Below are positions 50,181-60,234 of a stretch of DNA of 64,000 nucleotides, one piece after another. Under the pieces are notes generated by a model, which was given only the letters and a program-made list of their open reading frames with translations, did not search any database and was not told the origin of the DNA. Where the stretch lies: positions 31,750,977 through 31,814,976 of the forward strand of contig NC_088872.1 of assembly GCF_032884065.1 (NCBI RefSeq), given 5' to 3'. Source of the DNA: Artemia franciscana. Lineage: Eukaryota; Arthropoda; Branchiopoda; Anostraca; Artemiidae. Every line of letters begins with the position of its first letter. The stretch's first letter is position 1. The position numbers and the translations under genes were made by a program.

Positions 50181-53100
50181 AAATTACTATAAATAACCTA
50201 TATTTTCCTAGAAACCAAAACTGAAGTTTTTTTCTTCCATGGTGACCCAAAAGGGAACCTGAAAAAGATAAATATCAAATAATAGTCATATGCTAAAGAA
50301 ATACTAAAATAATTTATAACTTACTTACGTGAAACTGGATTTTTTTTTCTTCCATGTTGACTCAAAAGGGAACCTAAAAAGTATAAATTACAAATATTAT
50401 TCATATGCTAAAGAAAAACTTTTTTTTCAAATAATCTATTACTTACTTACGTGAACTTACTTGACTTACTTAACTTACTAACTTACTTACGTCAAATTCA
50501 AGTTTTTTTCTGCCATGTTGATTAAAAAAAGAACTTGAAAAAGATAAATATCAGATATTAGTCATATGCTTAAGAATAATTTTTCCTGAATTAATTAAAA
50601 CTTTTTTGTGTGAAAATGAAGTTTTTTTCCATGTTATCTCAAAAGGGGGAACATCTATGCTAAAGAAGAAAATTTTTTCAAATAATTGTAATTTACTTTA
50701 ACTAATTTTTTTTAAACTGAAGTTTTTGTTTTCCATCTTGATATTAGTCATATGCTAAAGAAGAACTTTTTTTCAAATAAGCTGTAGCTTACTTACGTGA
50801 CACTGAAGTTTTTTTCTCCAATTTTGACTCAGAAGAGAACCTGAAAAAGATAAATATCAAATACTAGTCGCATGCTAAGGCAAAGCTTTTATTCAAACAA
50901 TTTATGAATTAGTTATGTGAAACTTAAGTTTTTTCCTTCCATGTTAACTCAAAAGGGAACCTGAAATGTATAAATATCATATATTAGCTACATGCTAAAG
51001 AATTGTTTTTCAAATAATTTATAACTTACATGAAACTGAAGTTTTTTCTTCCATTTTGAATCAAAAGGGAACCTGAAAAAAAGAAATATTAAATATTAGT
51101 CATAGGCTAAAAAAATTTTTTTTTCAGATAATTTACAAATTACTTACGTGAAGTTGAAGTTTTTTCTTCCGTGTTTACTCAAAAAGGAACCTGAAAAAGA
51201 TGAAATATTATTTTTATGCTAAAACAAAGCTTATTCTTCAAATAACTTATAACTTATTTACGTGAAACTGAATTTTTTTTCTTCCACGTTGACTCAGAAG
51301 GAAACCTGAAAAGATATATATTACATATTAGTCATATCCTAAACTGAAGTTTTTTTTATTAGTCATACGATTCAGAACAATTTTCTCCAAATACTTTATT
51401 ATTGCTTACGTGAAACTGAATTATTTTTTCTCAATATAGAATCAAAAGGGAACCTAAACAATTATTAAATATTTGTTGTATGCTAAAGCAGTTTTTTTTT
51501 CAAATTATTTTTAAGTAACTTAAGTGAAACTGGATTTTTTCTTCCATGTTGACTCAAAAGGGAACCTTAAAAAGACAAATTTCAAATACTAGTCATATGC
51601 TTTAGAAGATTTTTTTTTAATACTTTATGACATACTTACCTGAAACTGAATTATTTTCCACCATGTTGACTGAAAAGTGAACTTGAAAAAGACAAATATT
51701 AAATAAAAGTCGTGTGTTAAAGAATTTTTTTTTTCAAATAATTTGTAACTTACTTACGTGAAACTGAAGATTTTTCCTTCATGTGGACTAAAAAGGAAAC
51801 TTTACTAAGACAAATTTCAAATATTAGTCATATGCTTTGGGACATTTTTTCCAAATACTTTATAACCTACTTACGTGAAAACTGAATTATTTTTCCATCA
51901 TGTTGACTCAAAAGTTTGGTTTTCAATAATTTTTCACTAACTTACCTGAAACTGAAGTTTATCTCTTCCATGTTCACTCAAAAGGGAACCTGAAAAACGT
52001 AAATATTATATATTAGTTCATATGCTAAAGAAAAACTTTTTTCCAAATAATTTATAACTTACTTACGTGAAACTGAAGCTTTTTCTTCCATTTTGACTCA
52101 AAAGGGAATCTGAATAAGATACATATTATATATAAGTCATATGCTAAAGAAAAACTTTTTTCCAACTAATTTATAATGCTTAAGAACAAATAATTAAGAT
52201 ATGCTGAAGAACAATTTTTTTTCAAATAATTTATACCTTACTTATGTGAAACTGAAGTTTTTATCTTTCATGTTGACTCAAAAGAGAGCTCGAGAAAGAT
52301 AAATACAAGATATTAGTCGTACGCTAAAGTAATTTTTTTTCAAATAATTTATAACGTACGTGAGACTTAAGTTTGTTTTTTTCTTCCATTTTGACTCAAA
52401 AGAGAACTTGAAAAGACAAACATGAAATATTAGTCATATGTTAAAGCAAAGTTTATTCTTCAGATAATTTATAATTTACTTACGTGAAACTCAAGATTTT
52501 CTCTTCCATGTTGACTAAAAAGGAAACCTTAAAAAGTCAACTTTCTTTAGTCACATGCTTTAGAACAGTTCTTTCCTAATACTTTATAACTTACTTACAA
52601 GAAAGTTTTTTTTCAAATAATTTTTAACTTATCTACGTGAAACTGAAGTTTTTTCTCTTCCAACTTGACTCAAAAGGGGACCTGAAAAAAAGAAATATCA
52701 AGTATCAATCATAAGCTATAGCAAAACTTTTCAAATATTCCATGTTGACTCAAAAAAGACAAATATCCTAAATTACTCACATGGTAAAGAAAAACTTTTT
52801 TCAAATAATTTACAATTTACTTAGGTGAAACTGAAGTTTCTTTCTTCCACCTTGACTCAAAAGGGAACCTGAAAAGGGCAAATATTAAATGCTAGTAGTA
52901 TGATAAGGCAAAGTTTTTTTTTCAAATAATTTATAACTTTAGTTACGTAAAACCGGAGCTTTTTTCTTCCATGTTGACTCAAAAGGGGATCGAAAAATAA
53001 ACAAAAACTTTTTTCCAATAATTTACAACTTACTTACGTAAAACTGAACTTTTTTCTTAAATGTTGACTCAAAGGAGAACCTGAAAAAGACAAATGCCTA

Positions 53101-54595
53101 ACCACAATTAATTTCAAATACTTTATAACTTGCGTATGTGAAACTGAAGATTTTTCCTGCCATGTTGACTAAAAAGGAAACCTTAAAAATACAAATTTCA
53201 AATATTAGTCATATGCTTTAGATCCATTCTTTCCTGTCCTGTGGTGGCGCAGTGGATTTGACCTTAGCTTGGTAATACGGGACCCAGATATCGAATGACG
53301 CTGCAGGAATGCACTGCAGGGCCGACGCAAGGACCTTAGTAGTCAAGAAGCGTCATTAATTCTTAAATAATAATAAATCCATTCTTTCCAAATGCTTTTT
53401 AACGTACTTTCGTGAAACTGAATTATTTTTCCTCCATATTGACTCAAAAGGGAACCTGAAAAAGGCAAAAATTAAATATTTGTCGTGCGCTAAAGCAAAG
53501 TTTTTTCAAATTTTTTTTAACTTACTTAAGCGAAACTAAAGTTTTTTCTCTTCCGTTTTGACTCAAAAAGGGGCCCGAAAAACATAATTATAAACTATTA
53601 GTCATATGCTTAAGAAAAACTTTTCAAAATTGTTTTTCATCCATGTTAACTCAAAAGGTAACCTAAAAAAGACAAATATCATTTATTAGTCATATGATAA
53701 AGAATAACTTTTTCAAGCAATTAATTACATACCTACGTGAAATAGAAGTTTTTTCTTCCATCTTGACTCAAAAGGGAGCCTGAAAAACATAAAATTAAAT
53801 ACTTTTCGTATACCAAGGCGAAGCTTTTTTTGATTAATTTATAACTTAGTTATGTGAAACTGAAGTTTGTTCTTCCATTTTGACCCAAAAAGAAACTTAA
53901 AATTGACAAATATAAATATTAGCTACATAGTTAACTAAAATTAATTTCAAATATTTAGTAACCTACGTATGTGAAACTGAAGTTTTTTTTCTATGCTGAC
54001 TCAAAGAGGGAACCTGAAGAAGACAAATATAATATATTAGTCATATGGTAAAGCAAAGTTTACTCTTCAAATATTTCGTAACTTACTTATTGAGGATTTT
54101 CCCTTCCATGTTGACTAAAAAGGAACCCTTAAAAAGACAAATTTCAAATATTAGTAGTATGCCTTAGAACAATTTTTACCAAATACTTTATTACTTACTC
54201 ACGTGAAACCGAAATATTTGTCATCCATGCTGACCCAAAAGGGAACCTGAAAACGACAAATATTAAATATTAGTCTTATTCAAAGCGAAGTATTTAAATA
54301 ATTCTAACTTTGTCACGTGACTTTGATGTTCTTTCTCTTCCTTGTTTACTCAAAAGGGAACCAGAAAAACGTAAATATAAAATATTATTCATATGCTAAA
54401 GAAAACTTTCTTTTTCAAATAATTTATAGCGTCCTTATGTGAAACTGAACTTTTTTCTTCCATGGTGACTCGAAAAGGAACCTGAATAATATAAATATTA
54501 TATAATAGTTAGATACTAAATAGAAATTTTTTTCAACTAATTTATAATGTATAAGAACAAATAATTAAGATATGCTTAAGAACAGTTTTTTTGAA
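50181..54595. repeat. Degenerate tandem array, units of about 115 bp (part 1)
   Basis: Units follow the order 'aataatttataacttactta', 'cgtgaaactgaagttttttc', 'ttccatgttgactcaaaagg', 'gaacctgaaaaagataaata', 'ttagtcatatgctaaag'. Anchor spacing of the 'gttgactcaaaag' block is mostly 112-120 bp (for example near 50243, 50356, 50823, 50943, 51055, 51174 and 51288), with some truncated or extended units such as near 50460. Divergence between units is high, so the array is old. It resumes after the insertions at 59773-60234, 62533-63002 and 63381-64000 and runs off the window. Roughly 45 units are visible in all. Confidence 0.9.
53235..53376 (+). mobile_element. tRNA-derived SINE with perfect 13-bp target duplication
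   Basis: The body starts 'tgtcctgtggtggcgcagtg' with an A box at 53245-53255 (TGGCGCAGTGG), has a weak B-box-like 'atatcgaatgac' about 40 bp later, and ends 'cttaaataataata'. The flanks are an exact 13-bp duplication, 'atccattctttcc', at 53222-53234 and 53377-53389. It interrupts a unit of the 115-bp array. The same family occurs at 38209-38315 (reverse, shorter). It is mobilised in trans by a LINE by family rule; the partner is not known. Confidence 0.92.
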
Positions 54596-54781
54596 TCTAT
54601 CTATATATATCTATATATATAAAAATAAGTTGTCTGTGGATGTGTCTGTCAGGTGACGTCATGTTTGTGTGTTGACTGACGTCATGAAGTTAGTTGTCGT
54701 CATTTTTGTTATGACGGTGACGTCATTAAAGATATTTAAGACATGCGTTCACGTAGAAATCTATTAATGTTTAACTTTAAA

Positions 54782-56410
54782 ATGACTGATCAACTTACAA
54801 TGGCAACAGCCGAGGAAGATGCTCAAAGAGTCTATGCCAAAAAACTTGCTGCTGATAGAGAAAGTCAGAAAAGAAAGCGTGCCGAGGAATCAAAAGAACA
54901 GTAAGGAAACAGGCTTGAGGCTGATAGAGAAAGAAAGAACAGAAAGCGTGCCGAGGAACTACCAGAGCAACGCGAAAGCAGACTTGCTGCTAAAAGAGAA
55001 AGTGAAAAAAGAAGGCGTGCCGAGGAATCACAAGAACAGCAAGAAATCAGGCTTGCTGCTGATAGAGAAAGTAAGAAAAGAAAGCGTGCCGAGGAATAAG
55101 AGCAACCTGAAAAGTATCGCCTGGCATTCAGGTACAGCCCAGTCGATGATTATAGCTTGAGTAGATGTGTTCAATTCGGGACTATGTCTAAAATTTGTCC
55201 CTATTGCAAGGCCTTGAAATTCAATGGTGAAACAATGGGAATGTGTTGCGCCTCAGGAAAACTTAAACTTCCTCTATTGGCTGCACCACCAGAGCCATTG
55301 AAGACTTTCCTTACTGGAACTACGTCAGAATCTAAGCGTTTTTTGTCACAAATCAGAAAATATAACTCATGTTTCCAAATGACGTCGTTTGGAGCCCAAA
55401 TCGAAAATCCAGATCAATTTATGTCTACTTTCAAAGTAAAAGGGCAAATTTATCATAGAGCAGGGTCCCTTCTACCATTCTCAGGCGAGAATCATAAATT
55501 TTTACAATTGTACTTCATCAGTGATAGAAATTCTGAATTGAATGCACGTTGCGAAATTTCTCCCAACGTTGAAAGGACAATCGTTTCCCAATTGCAACAT
55601 CTTTTCCACGAAAATAATAATTTAGTGCGTCTGTTCAAAACAGCCATCGATTTGATGCCTACTGATACGCATAAAGTTGTTATTTCCGCTGACAAAACGC
55701 CTCCTGGCCAACATGTGCGTAGATACAATGCTCCAACTATCGACGAAGTGGCAATCGTTATGGTCGGTGATCAGTTTTTACCTCGAGATATTATTCTTCA
55801 TAAGCGAAACGCTCAGTTGTTAAGAATTGCTGAAACTCATCGATGCTACGATGCCCTACAATATCCTATAATTTTTTGGGATGGAGCCGACGGCTATCAC
55901 TTTAATATTAAATTGATGAATCCAGCCACTAACAAAGAAATGAATAAGAAATGCAGTGCAATGCATTATTATTCCTATAGACTAATGATTCGGCAGGATG
56001 AAGAAAATTATATTTTAAAATGCCGTGAATTGTTTCACCAATTCGTCGTTGATATGTATGTTAAAATTGAATCAGAACGATTGCTATATATCCGCCTGAA
56101 TCAGACCAAGCTCCGCTCTGAACAATACATTCATTTGCGAGATGCAGTTATAAATGACGGTAATACCACAAACGTTGGAAGATTAACAATTTTACCTTCG
56201 TCATATGCTGGCAGTCCCCGTCATATGCATGAATATGCTCAAGATGCTATTGCGTATGTTCGTCTCTATGGTCGTCCAGATTTATTTATTACATTTACAT
56301 GTAATCAATCGAACGAAATTGATGATGTGATTTCCGCTGAAATACCTGATGAAAATGTCGATAAGGGGTTACATGATATTATTGTAAAAAAAATCGCTCG
56401 AGGCTCTTGA
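54782..56410 (+). pseudogene. Helitron Rep-like protein, N-terminal part
   Basis: In one frame from ATG 54782, interrupted by in-frame TAA at 54902 and 55097, the start is a charged repeat region with units like 'LAADRESxKRKRAEESxEQ' (three to four copies, about 54845-55096). Then come a Cys motif, 'CPYCKALKFNGE' and 'MCCASGKL' (55196-55265), and the Helitron N-terminal domain ('LLPFSGENHKFLQLYF', 'VERTIVSQLQHLFHENNN', 'YPIIFWDGADGYHFNI'). It also includes 'YAGSPRHMHEYAQDAIAYV' and 'GRPDLFITFTCN'. The later Rep motifs (HUH and the catalytic tyrosines) are missing, because the frame jumps at about 56390-56405 straight into helicase sequence. Rolling-circle initiation is therefore impossible. 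Confidence 0.9.
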
Positions 56411-57420
56411 TCAATGCTTGAAAGATTTGCGAGGGAAGTCGAAACCCTTTGGCAGCACATTAATATTGCTTGCGGGAGATTTCAGGCAAATATTACCTAG
56501 AATACCTAGATCAACTCCTGCAGACGAAATGAATGCTTGCCTGAAAAATTCCAATTTATGGGCACACGTAAAAACATTAAAATTAACTACAAATATGCGT
56601 GTCCGATTGCAAAACGATGACTCTAGACAAACATTTTCGGATCAATTGCTGGCAATTGGAAACGGAAAGCTCCCAGTAGACTCAATTTCAGGACGTATAC
56701 AACTACCTGCTGATTTCTGTAATTTAGTGACGTCCAAAAATGAATTGATTGAAAAAGTATTTCCGAATATTCTAAAAAATTATAAAAATAATAAATGGCT
56801 AAGTGAAAGAGCGATTCTCGCACCCAAAAATATAGACGTCCACGAAATCAACAATATTGTTTTGACCAAGATTCGAGACCAGGCAGTCCTTTACAAGTCA
56901 GTCGACACAGTTTTGGAACCAAATGAAGCGGTTAATTATCCATCTGAATTTTTAAATTCCGTGGATGTTTCAGGGTTTCCACCACACGTGCTACAACTAA
57001 AAATAGGCGTACCAATAATACTTTTAAGAAATATCAACCCACCAAAGCTTTGCAATGGCACGTGACTTGCCGTAAAAAAAACAATGGAAAACCTAATAGA
57101 GGCCACAATCTTGACAGGGCCTTTTGAGGGTGAGGCTGTTCTTATTCCTCGCATTCCCATGGTTCCAACGGATCTGCCTTTTCAATTTAAAAGATTGCAA
57201 TTCCCAATTCGATTAGAATTTGCAATCACCATTAACAAAGCTCAAGGTCAATCATTAGAAAAATGTGGTATAGATCTTAATACTGATTGTTTTTCCCATG
57301 GACAATTGTACGTTGCATGTTCGAGGGTCGGTAAACCTGACAATCTATTTATATGCAGCGACAATTGGACAGTAAAGAATGTTGTATATCCAAGTTTTAC
57401 GCAGTTAATTTGTATTGTAT
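56405..57420 (+). pseudogene. Helitron PIF1-like helicase, C-terminal part
   Basis: This begins at the deletion junction in 'ALDQCLKDLRG' and shows the helicase block 'LILLAGDFRQILPRIPRST', 'LKLTTNMRVRL', 'LAIGNGKLPVD', 'SERAILAPKNIDVHEIN', 'LRNINPPKLCNGT', then 'FAITINKAQGQSLEKCGIDL' and '[18 protein letters not shown]'. These are late SF1/PIF1 motifs; the Walker A (motif I) and motif II region are lost with the deletion. A TGA at 57063-57065 replaces an expected CGA Arg codon, and reading resumes in the same frame. It is not functional. Confidence 0.9.
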
Positions 57421-57759
57421 CTATCTATCTATCTATCTATATAAAAACGAGTCGTGTGTATGCATGTTTGTTTGTTTGTAAAAAGAGCGTTTGCATATGA
57501 CGTCATTATTAGTACATACGGCTTTGTATATGCACAGACAATGGGAAAGCCAAGAATGTTGTATATTCGCAATTTTTACGTAGTTTGAAACACATATATA
57601 AATCTATCTATATTCATAGGTGGGACACAGGGACACAACTACAATGGCGCGTAACTAATATGGCGCGTAACGACTTACGTGCGCGGGGGGGCTTGGGGGG
57701 GCTTGAAGCGCCCCACCAACTAGGTGTTGGGGTGGCGCGAAGCGCCAGTATATAGCTAG
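57421..57759 (+). mobile_element. Helitron B (short non-autonomous copy)
   Basis: A new 5' end of a different subtype starts in the TCTA repeats at about 57416-57440 ('ataaaaacgagtcgtgtgta'), followed by one TGACGTCA and, at 57527 onward, the common helicase-end and 3' region ('tatgcacagacaatggg', 'aatggcgcgtaactaatatg'). The 3' hairpin is partly lost: 'ggtggcgcgaagcgcc' remains, then 'agtatatagctag' with CTAG at 57756-57759. It is only about 340 bp long. Confidence 0.7.
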
Positions 57760-59540
57760 TATATAGCTAGCTAGCTAGTATATACATATATAAATAAGTT
57801 GATATCGACTGACGTCATGTTTGTCCAGTGACGTCATTATAAGGTTTGAGCATTATCACGTCATGTATGTATTTTGTATGTTTGTATATGACGTCAAAGG
57901 CTTTGTATATGACGTCATTATAAGTCTATAAGAAGGTGCTTCAAAGAGAAATTTTTAGTCTAGATCTTAAAATGACAGAAGAAACAGCCGAGGAAGCTGC
58001 TCAAATAGTTAGTTCAAAGAGAAATTTTAGTATAAATCCTGCACCGGCAGAAGAAACAGCCGAAAAAGCTGCTCAAAGAGTTAATGCCAAAAGGCTTGCG
58101 GCTAAAGAACGCAAACTGCGCAGTTAGATGAAAATCAACCTGGACAGGGAGAGTCAAACGTATCAAAACTGAAAATGATAGCGATGATGATTAGGTTTGG
58201 GATCTCATCAATGACTACCAGATTTTAGTTTAAAAAAAAAACAAAGGTTCGGCGATATGTATTTCATAGTGACGAAAGACAAGCCAAGATAAAACAAACC
58301 AAACAACTTGAAAGTGATACTGATGAAAAAAAACAACGTTGAAAGGACTGTCGTTTCCCAGTTGAACCATCTTTTCCACAAAAATAATAATTTAGTGCTT
58401 CTGTTCAAAACAGCAATCGAATTGATGCCTATTGATACGCAGCTATCAACGAAGTGGCAATCGTTATGGTCGGTAATCAGTTCTTACCTCGAGATAATAT
58501 TCTTTATGGGCGAAACAATTAGTGGACAAGAATTGCTTAAACTCATCGATGCTATGAGGCCCTACAATATCCTATCATTTTTGGGATGGAGCCGATGGCT
58601 ATCACGTTAATATTAAATTGATAAATCCAGCCACTAACAAAGAAATAGATAAGAAATGCAGCGCAATGAAATATTATGCCTATAGATTAATGATTCGTCA
58701 TCTATTACATTTACATATCTATCTTGGGATTAGATTCAACAGCTTTTACATCCTGGACAATCGCCGGTTCATAGACATGACATTCGGCCCGTGTCTTCCG
58801 GCAAAAGTTGCTCTCCTTCATCTCCTACAGAGTTATGGGAGAAATACAAATCGCAAATGGCCGAGAATATACTCCACCGAATACGGCTAGAGTGGTCAGA
58901 TATGACCTTGGACTTTACAACAGAAATTTATAAGTGCACTTTAGTTATGATTGAAGATTTGTGCATATCTATTTTAAACAAACGTCTCAAGCATTTGGGA
59001 ATGCCTTCACCTAATCCTACTGCTTCTGGATCGCGAACAAAGGTACAACACAATTGATCTATTGTCGTATGTTACAGACCAGGACACTCAAAGAGAAATT
59101 ATAGACCGGGACACAAATGACAATCGGGACACAGAGAATATAAATGACGACCGGGAAACTCAAAGAGAAATTACAGACCAAGACACTGGGACACTCAAAG
59201 AGAAATTACAGACCGGGACACAAATGACAAGCGGGACACAGGGAATATAAATGACGACCGGGACACAGGGACACAACTACAACGGGGAGGCCGGAAGGGC
59301 ACATGGGGGATATATAAATGACGACGGGGACACAGGAAAATTCGATTAACAATTACCATCAACAAAGCCCAAGGGCAATCATTGAAAAAATGCGGTATAG
59401 ACCAGAATACGGATTGTTTTCCCATGGACAATTATTTGTTGCATGTTCATGAGTCAGTTAACCTGATAATCTATTTATATGCACAGACAATGGGACAGCG
59501 AAGAATATTATATATTCGCAAGTTTTACGTAGTTAAAAAC

Positions 59541-59610
<70 letters not shown>

Positions 59611-59772
59611 CTATCTCTATTCACAGGTGGGACACAGGGACACAACTACAATGGCGCGTAACTAATATGGTGCGTAACAACTTACGCGCGCGGGGGGGGG
59701 GGGCTTGGGGGGCTCGAAGCTCCCCCACCAACTAGGTGTTGGTGTGGTGCGAAGCGCCACCCCAACATCTAG
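57760..59772 (+). mobile_element. Helitron C (decayed, intact 3' terminus)
   Basis: The 5' part has 'ataaataagttgatatcgac' and several TGACGTCA sites. Inside is a shortened, shuffled version of the Helitron proteins: charged repeats 'EETAEEAAQ' (57975-58100), Rep N-terminal scraps ('VERTVVSQLNHLFHKNNN', 58330; 'INPATNKEIDKKCSAMKYY', 58620), a helicase-start scrap ('WEKYKSQMAENILHRIRLE', 58830; 'LGMPSPNPTASGS', 59000), then 'gggacacaaatgacaa' minisatellite (59070-59340) and the helicase C-terminal scrap 'FTITINKAQGQSLKKCGI'-like (59340-59480). The 3' terminal hairpin is 59738-59766 and CTAG is 59769-59772, followed by host T. Confidence 0.85.
59542..59606. repeat. (TA)n microsatellite inside Helitron C
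   Basis: 65 bp of TA lie between 'acgtagttaaaaacg' and 'cgatctatctctattcacag', the same internal position as the tract at 32768-32863 in the reverse-strand copy. Confidence 0.97.
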
Positions 59773-60234
59773 TAATTTATAACTTACTTAAACTGAAGTA
59801 CTGTGAAATACTTCTGAATTCTCTGAAGTACTTCTATGTTGACTCAAGAGGGAACCTGACAAAGGTAAATATCAAATATAAGTCGTATGTTAAACCAAAG
59901 TTTTTTTCAAATAATTTGTCACTTTCTTACGTGAAACTGAAGTTCTTCGTTTCTTGTTGACTCAAAAGAGAACCTGAGAAGGACAAATATCAAATATTAG
60001 TCATATGCTACACAAGAACCTTTTTTTCAGATTAGTTATAACTTATGTGAAATTGAAGTTTTTCTTCAATGTTGACTCAAAATAGAGCCTTAGTAAGACA
60101 GATATTATACACTAGTTACATGGTAACATTTTTTTAAATGTTAGTGACACTAACGTGACTTACTTACGTGAAACTGAAGTTTTTCTATGTTGACTCAAAA
60201 GGGAACCTTAAAAAGGTAAATATCAAATATTAGT
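59773..60234. repeat. 115-bp array (part 2)
   Basis: About four units of the same array resume directly after the Helitron CTAG ('taatttataacttactta'). They continue to the AAT tail of the next insertion. Confidence 0.9.

Larger units (their letters stand above)
54596..57420 (+). mobile_element. Helitron A (internally deleted)
   Basis: The 5' terminus TC at 54596-54597 ('tctatctatatatatctata') follows host 'tttttttgaa'. The subterminal part has 'aaaataagttgtctgtg' and three TGACGTCA palindromes (about 54654-54725). It carries the Rep-like and helicase pseudogene parts listed separately. Its own 3' end is replaced by Helitron B near 57420. The outer 3' boundary of the whole cluster is CTAG at 59769-59772. 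The host 115-bp array continues with 'taatttataacttac' at 59773, so the cluster sits at an A/T target without duplication, as expected for Helitrons. Confidence 0.88.

Noticed and set aside
53235..53376. Functional tRNA gene
   Set aside because: The A box is good, but no cloverleaf or clear B box is present, and the 13-bp target duplications show it is a SINE insertion.
54819..55160. 113-codon ORF upstream of the Helitron Rep frame
   Set aside because: The frame that matches the Rep protein and its charged repeats starts at 54782; this ORF is the +1 shadow of those repeats.
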